The notes beneath the pieces were generated by a model. The model saw nothing but the letters and a program-made list of their open reading frames with translations. It made no database searches and was not told where the DNA came from. A stretch of DNA of 64,000 nt. Origin: Adiantum capillus-veneris (lineage: Eukaryota; Streptophyta; Polypodiopsida; Polypodiales; Pteridaceae). Shown one piece after another: positions 59,036 to 64,000 of the stretch (within the stretch, counting starts at the first letter, position 1; each line of letters opens with the position of its first letter). Where the stretch lies: positions 89,275,221-89,339,220 of the forward strand of contig CM043956.1 in assembly GCA_014529385.2 (NCBI GenBank), written 5' to 3'. Made by a program: the position numbers and the translations under genes.

Positions 59036-60359
59036 ATCATAGTTCTTGGCTAATTGAACAACAAAATCTTCAAAATTATGATTGGAATATTATGTGATAT
59101 GCAAGTCTGCAAATCTTCATAAATTATACACCATGTACACCAAGGTTATACATCCCATCTTTAGATCCTACAACAATTAGGCCATGCTACGAGAAAAAAA
59201 ATGTATCACCTCTAAGTCATTTACCAACCAACGAACATCAAAGAATAACCAGCTCAATGGAACAATATAGCAACTTAAAACATCCAACAATTACTTTATG
59301 TTTCAAAAAGGTTATAATGACAAACACATTGATGTGGGTGGATTCACATTGGATTGTCTTCTTAGAGGGCTTAGATGTCATCTCCTCCATTTTTCTATAT
59401 GAGATGTCACTATCGATAGTTAGTTATTATAGTTGCCTTATCGTAGCTTTGGAGGGTGATCTCAGTTGATAATGAAGCATCCAATAATATATTTGGCACT
59501 ACCTCATCGATGCATAGAGAATGTTTGCACGTGCTACCACCTTGGGGAAAGATGAGGGAGGAAAGTGCCCTAGACTTATCCTGGCTTCTAATTAGACACA
59601 GCAACGTGCAAGTCACATACTAGTTGGGGTTTGGTGTAACCACAAGCAAAGATTCTAGTGGTTCATGGATAAGATAAGGAGCAAGATGTGAAGGTGGGAA
59701 TATTTTATACTTCCTCTCTTGAGTAGGGTGGAATTGATCAATTATATGCTCATACATACCCTTCACTCATCCGCTCCTCAAGTTATCCAAGTGCACCTAG
59801 AAGGATTTATTGAATCCAATAAAATGATGTTTTTTGAAAAACTAACACCAAAGACTCAACACCATGGTAGTGGGCCGAATGGGAGTCTCTTTTGAGAGCG
59901 GTGGAGCCAGATAGCACGGGATTTTTAACCTTGCTATCCATGTAGAGGCCCAATGAATTTCATACATCAATCACTTGTGACTATCTTAGCCTTCTTGGAG
60001 ATATTTTTGATATGCTATGTTTTCTATCTTACCATTTGAAGTTTGAAGTCTTTCTCTAACAATATGATATGAGTGCAAAGGTATCCACATCGGATGACAA
60101 TGCCTATCATACTTCTAGGCCATCATTGGTGACAGAGAGGCCAAATGTCTTGCTTAAGGAAATCTATCCATGCAACCATCGTTTCCCCAAAGTCATAGAA
60201 AATACAAGGCTCAAATAAATGGGAAGAAACCTCTAAATCTTACAATGGAAAATTGGGCAACCATTTGGGAAGGGTAATACAATAGTGATTAACTACTCCA
60301 ACAAAAGGTATGTCAAGGTTCTTTATATTTTTAAGGATTCCATGTTGTAAGGATTTAAA
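59036..60359. other. Intergenic, no gene recognised
   Basis: Mixed AT-rich DNA; the part after about 59880 may belong to the older CACTA relic that follows. Confidence 0.4.
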
Positions 60360-62475
60360 AATACAACACCTCTTTGATCACATGCACATATTGAAGAATG
60401 TTTCTCATACCCTATGGGACAACATTACGAGCAAAAGGGACTCTTTGGGGGCTAGGGAGGAGTTGAGGGACCTGAAATATCTCTTCATCTCCACCACTCC
60501 ACACGTAGTCCCCAGTGGCCAAATGGTGCTTCCTAAATCCCCATAGATTCTAGCCAAAGATAAGCTAGATTGAGTGAGGGGTTTCATTGCATGTATTCAC
60601 ACACCCACGGGGTATAGAAGGTCACTACAGTGAGATTTCACAAAGTCAAAAAAGGTGGAATCATTTTACTGTATGGGTTGAAGTCCCATTATTTGCACAT
60701 AATGTTAGAGGCAATTCTTTCATTTATTTTATATTCTCTCTCTCATTTAATTTGGATATTGAATTTTGTGCAAGACTAGGATCATATGGTGTTCTAATCT
60801 TTTGACGTTGTAGTTCATCTTTCCAATGAGTATGTACATATGCTAGCATAAGAAAGTGAGGGAAGCTATTGTAAAACTTGGGTGGGGAGTTAGTAAGGTA
60901 CCTCATATCTATATTCAACTAAACTTTTCTATATACAATATATCTTCTTGTGTGTTATATTGAAGATTGGTGATCTATAAAGAAATTGAAATAGATGCCA
61001 TCTCTACTACTCAATCACTTGTCGCTCGTGCTGAAACTATGCGTGCTATTAAGGATGCATTTGCTTGATCCATTCTTCTTATTCAAATCATCCTTTTGGT
61101 TCATTTGGCTGAGGAGATTGTTATATGTGGGGTAGTGCATGAATGATGGATGTTCATTCTAGAGAGGTTTTAAAGACTCTTAGTGCATGCCCAATGGATG
61201 GTTTGTGCAAGAGAAATTAGTTTACATTTTAGAGTATTTGGTATAAGTGTATCCGTCAATGCCTTACTCGTGGTCACATGTGGAGGATGGAAGGATGAAT
61301 TCACACTTGCCAAGTGGAAAGGGAGAATGATTTAACATGGATATGGATCTACGTCCAACCATCAACAACTTTTGCATCCCCAATGCAAGGGCTATGACCA
61401 AGTGGGTGGACTTGTGGACAATGGAAAAGGAAAGGAATTTGAAAGAGAAGTGAAGCATGTAAGAAAGATTATGGAGTCAAAAGGGCACCCTCAATTACTC
61501 ATCACCTTGCATATTTCCCATATCTCATTAGTGCCAAGTTGATCCATGCAAGAATGACCAAACAAGGGCATGTGGAGAGGACATCACCACCAACGAATGG
61601 AAGTATTCAAAATCTTGCATGACAAACGTATAGTACTCATACACTCAAACTATCATGAATCTGTGGTTCTTGATTTTATCTTTGTAATTGATTGTATAAT
61701 TTTTTCTATTTTACAGTGCCTTTTCTTAAACTGTATGTGGTCAAAGGGTTGACATTTTTTAACACACCACATTCAATGAGCGTTGAACCACCATGGAATT
61801 GTGAGCAGGTGAGTGTCTTGGGGGGTCCACTACGTAAAAATCGCACATAACACGTGCAAACAAAAGGTATTTAAATAATTCCTTAGTTGTTTAATTTCAA
61901 GTATTATATGTACCCCTTATGTATGCATTTTTGTTTAAAAGACTAGCCCTTTTGTATGAAAATTTGTACTTTCTCAATTAAAAAACCCTTTCTGTAAGTA
62001 TCTTTTTTTGTAAACGTATCTAGTTATAAATCCCTTTTTTTGTTCACATGTGCTATCTTACATATTTCCGAGTGGACACTTCGGGGTGAGTGTAAGCCTT
62101 CTTTACCCTTATTTGCTTGTAACATAATTCCAAAGTCAGTCACTTTGAACTTCTTTTCTATAGGTCTTCTATATCCCATCAATCCATCAACTTAAAATTT
62201 TATTTGTAGGTCCTATAACATCTTGGGGAAAAACTATTTTTGACACTAATGAAATGGAGACCGTCTTTGAGAAACAGGTGAGAGAGAGAGAGATTAATGA
62301 CTCAAGAGCCAAGACCACCGATCTTAGTGAGGATGATTGGCATGATGAAGATGATGAGATGGAAGATGATGAGTTCAAAGAGGATGAAGCCAGCGAATCC
62401 GCAAATGCCAAATTAATTTTCCTCTTTATTAATTTAGGAGCAATGGGTTTAGATTTAGACCAAGCTACTTGAATA
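60360..62475 (+). pseudogene. Older CACTA (TNP2-type) transposase relic
   Basis: 60370-60546 reads LFDHMHILKNV, LWDNITSKRDSLGAREEL, clearly related to 41640-41750 of the younger element. Around 61080-61160 HLAEEIVICGVVHE and WMFILERF match the DUF4218-like block with stops. 61798-61812 resembles the end of exon 4 before its GT splice site. 62254-62475 is a very acidic tail (EDDWHDEDDEMEDDEFKEDE). All exons are shifted or stopped. I could not place terminal repeats, so the boundaries are approximate. Confidence 0.7.
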
Positions 62476-62561
62476 GATCTTTTGGAAGGTGATATATAAA
62501 CATTTTATAGATATTTCATTCTATGAAAAGTTTTGGTTGTTCCACCAATTCATTACTTTAT

Positions 62562-62568
<7 letters not shown>

Positions 62569-62617
<49 letters not shown>
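62569..62617. repeat. CT microsatellite
   Basis: Uninterrupted TC run. Confidence 0.95.
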
Positions 62618-62618
<1 letters not shown>

Positions 62619-63735
62619 ATTTTATCAAGCATGATAGTTTATGTTAATCAATTGAGTGTGATTAATTTAATGATGTAATATATTTCTTTTTTTATACAAT
62701 TTCTTTATAATTAATAACAAATGCATGCTTTGTAATTACTTTTTTTACAAAAATATAACAAAGTACTCAAATTTGCATATTTTGGCCCTAAATCATTGCG
62801 TGATAATGTTGGAGGCAACAATGACGGTTATAACCTCTTTCTCTTTCTAACATCCACCTTCACACATTTTCTTCTGATGTTGTTCTAAATAGTTATGGGT
62901 GCAGGTAGAATTTTGTGTGGTGCATAGTGTGAGAGTGCTTCTGCTATCCTAACTTTCTTTGAAGAAGTACTCATTTATTGTGCTCCTTGCTCAACACCTC
63001 TACATAGCCAAAGAGCTCATTACTACCACCATGTAAATACTTTCAAAATATGCATCAAATGCATACATGTAGTCTCTCAGGTGAAATGCATGTGCATATT
63101 TGGAAGAGAATATGAGCCTTTTCTATTTTGTACATGATATGCGTATTTTACTTGTGGGCCAAACATCTGTGATAGAGCAATCACATGTGTTGTGCAACCT
63201 AATTTATCCAAATAGCCATCGTCTCATGTTTTAATATCATATTTTGTCCAGTTTTTTTAAAATTTAAAACATAAAATTTTTTTGGCAAACAAAACAAACC
63301 CAAATTTGAATGTTTAAGTGCCAAAGTGGCAGGCAATAATAAGTGTAGGAATAAGAGTGGTAATATGTGCAATACTAAATGTGATAATTCCCGCAATAAT
63401 GTTTAAATTGCAAACAAATATCCTCCTATCCTCTCTCTCTTCTTTGGCTAGCCCATTTTGGCCTTTCTCTCTCTACATCGCACCCCATAGGAGCGTGCAG
63501 CTTTCAAGAGACATGTGCAGTCTTGAGTAGAAGTGTAGATGATACACATTGCTTCACAACGACAAGCCAATGGAGCCAACAAAGGAAACAATGAGGATGA
63601 TGACAATGACAATGACACCAACAATGACACTCTAGCGACAACAACAACTATATTTTCCCACTATAAGTTAGTGTTAGAATAGTAAACTTGTGAACCCTAT
63701 GGCCATCTGGCAATATTGTATTGTTTTATTTCCTC
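62618..63735. other. Intergenic AT-rich
   Basis: No gene recognised. A short Asn/Asp/Thr-coding low-complexity stretch (about 63590-63655) is made of GACAATGAC-type repeats. Confidence 0.55.
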
Positions 63736-64000
63736 CACATCTATCTTTTTGGCTTTCTAAAAGAAACCCTGAGTGTTGTGTTGGGTTAAAGAGACTTTCA
63801 TTGTTTTTAGTACATGATGGGGACTTACCTTTCTTTTCACATCATGACACATCTTTACGTTTCTTGCATTCTATTGTTTTAGGATGCTAAAGTGAAGCTT
63901 CACCTTGCATAATTTTAGTAAATTGTACACATACACACATATGTTTTTGTGGCTTTCTAAAACAAACCCTTAGTGTTGTGTTGGGCTAGGGAGACTTTCA
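63736..64000. repeat. Direct repeat at the window end
   Basis: About 63742-63802 and 63941-64000 share TGGCTTTCTAAAA, AAACCCT, AGTGTTGTGTTGGG and GAGACTTTCA, 199 bases apart. The second copy runs off the edge. Confidence 0.85.

Overview
The window is nuclear DNA from a land plant with a large, repeat-rich genome. It is built almost entirely from transposable elements: Ty1/copia, several Ty3/gypsy lineages, an En/Spm (CACTA) DNA transposon with plant-type introns, a MULE/SWIM relic, a MITE and SINE-like pieces. I found no clearly functional host gene, no rRNA or tRNA gene and no CRISPR. The style of the gypsy polyproteins and the abundance of GA/CA microsatellites make me think of a seed-free plant such as a fern, but this is a guess.

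The first 35.7 kb is a nest of retrotransposons whose order of insertion can be read from target-site duplications (TSDs). The host layer is gypsy element D (minus strand): gag at 1133-2749, a long leader at 2762-4396 that continues at 34684-34866, and a probable 5' LTR from 34867. A copia element (1-1132, degenerate, only its 3' end in the window) sits in D gag. Chromovirus B (4402-34678, minus, TSD TTCTA, LTRs about 2.8-2.9 kb, initiator-tRNA-Met-type PBS, chromodomain) sits in the D leader. Two further elements split B. Element A (9385-19723, minus, about 2.17 kb LTRs, GCGT duplicated) is in the B reverse transcriptase. Element C (21134-30231, plus, TSD CCATA, 570/576 bp LTRs, tRNA-Asp-type PBS) is in the B gag zinc knuckle. 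C has one uninterrupted 1726-codon gag-protease reading frame and no reverse transcriptase or integrase, so it looks like a non-autonomous element with a working structural gene.

From 38257 to 45794 lies a complete-ended CACTA transposon (12 bp terminal inverted repeats, TSD TAC) with a damaged five-exon TNP2-type transposase, a second-ORF relic, strong subterminal hairpins and a captured fragment of a heavy-metal-associated (HMA) domain gene. An older, eroded relative is at about 60360-62475.

The rest is AT-rich intergenic DNA: a 25-base poly-C run beside a 259 bp tandem duplication, a MULE/SWIM relic, a family of CG-rich palindromes, a 288 bp MITE with an 18 bp perfect TIR and TCAA duplication, very long GA, CA and TA microsatellites, and one small GC-richer reading frame (51997-52206) that is the only weak candidate for a host coding segment.

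The most unusual signals are the 24 bp palindromes in the D leader, three of which have a second box starting exactly 60 nt downstream; the intact giant gag-protease frame of C; an unexplained extra reading frame between PBS and gag in B; and the HMA fragment carried by the CACTA element.
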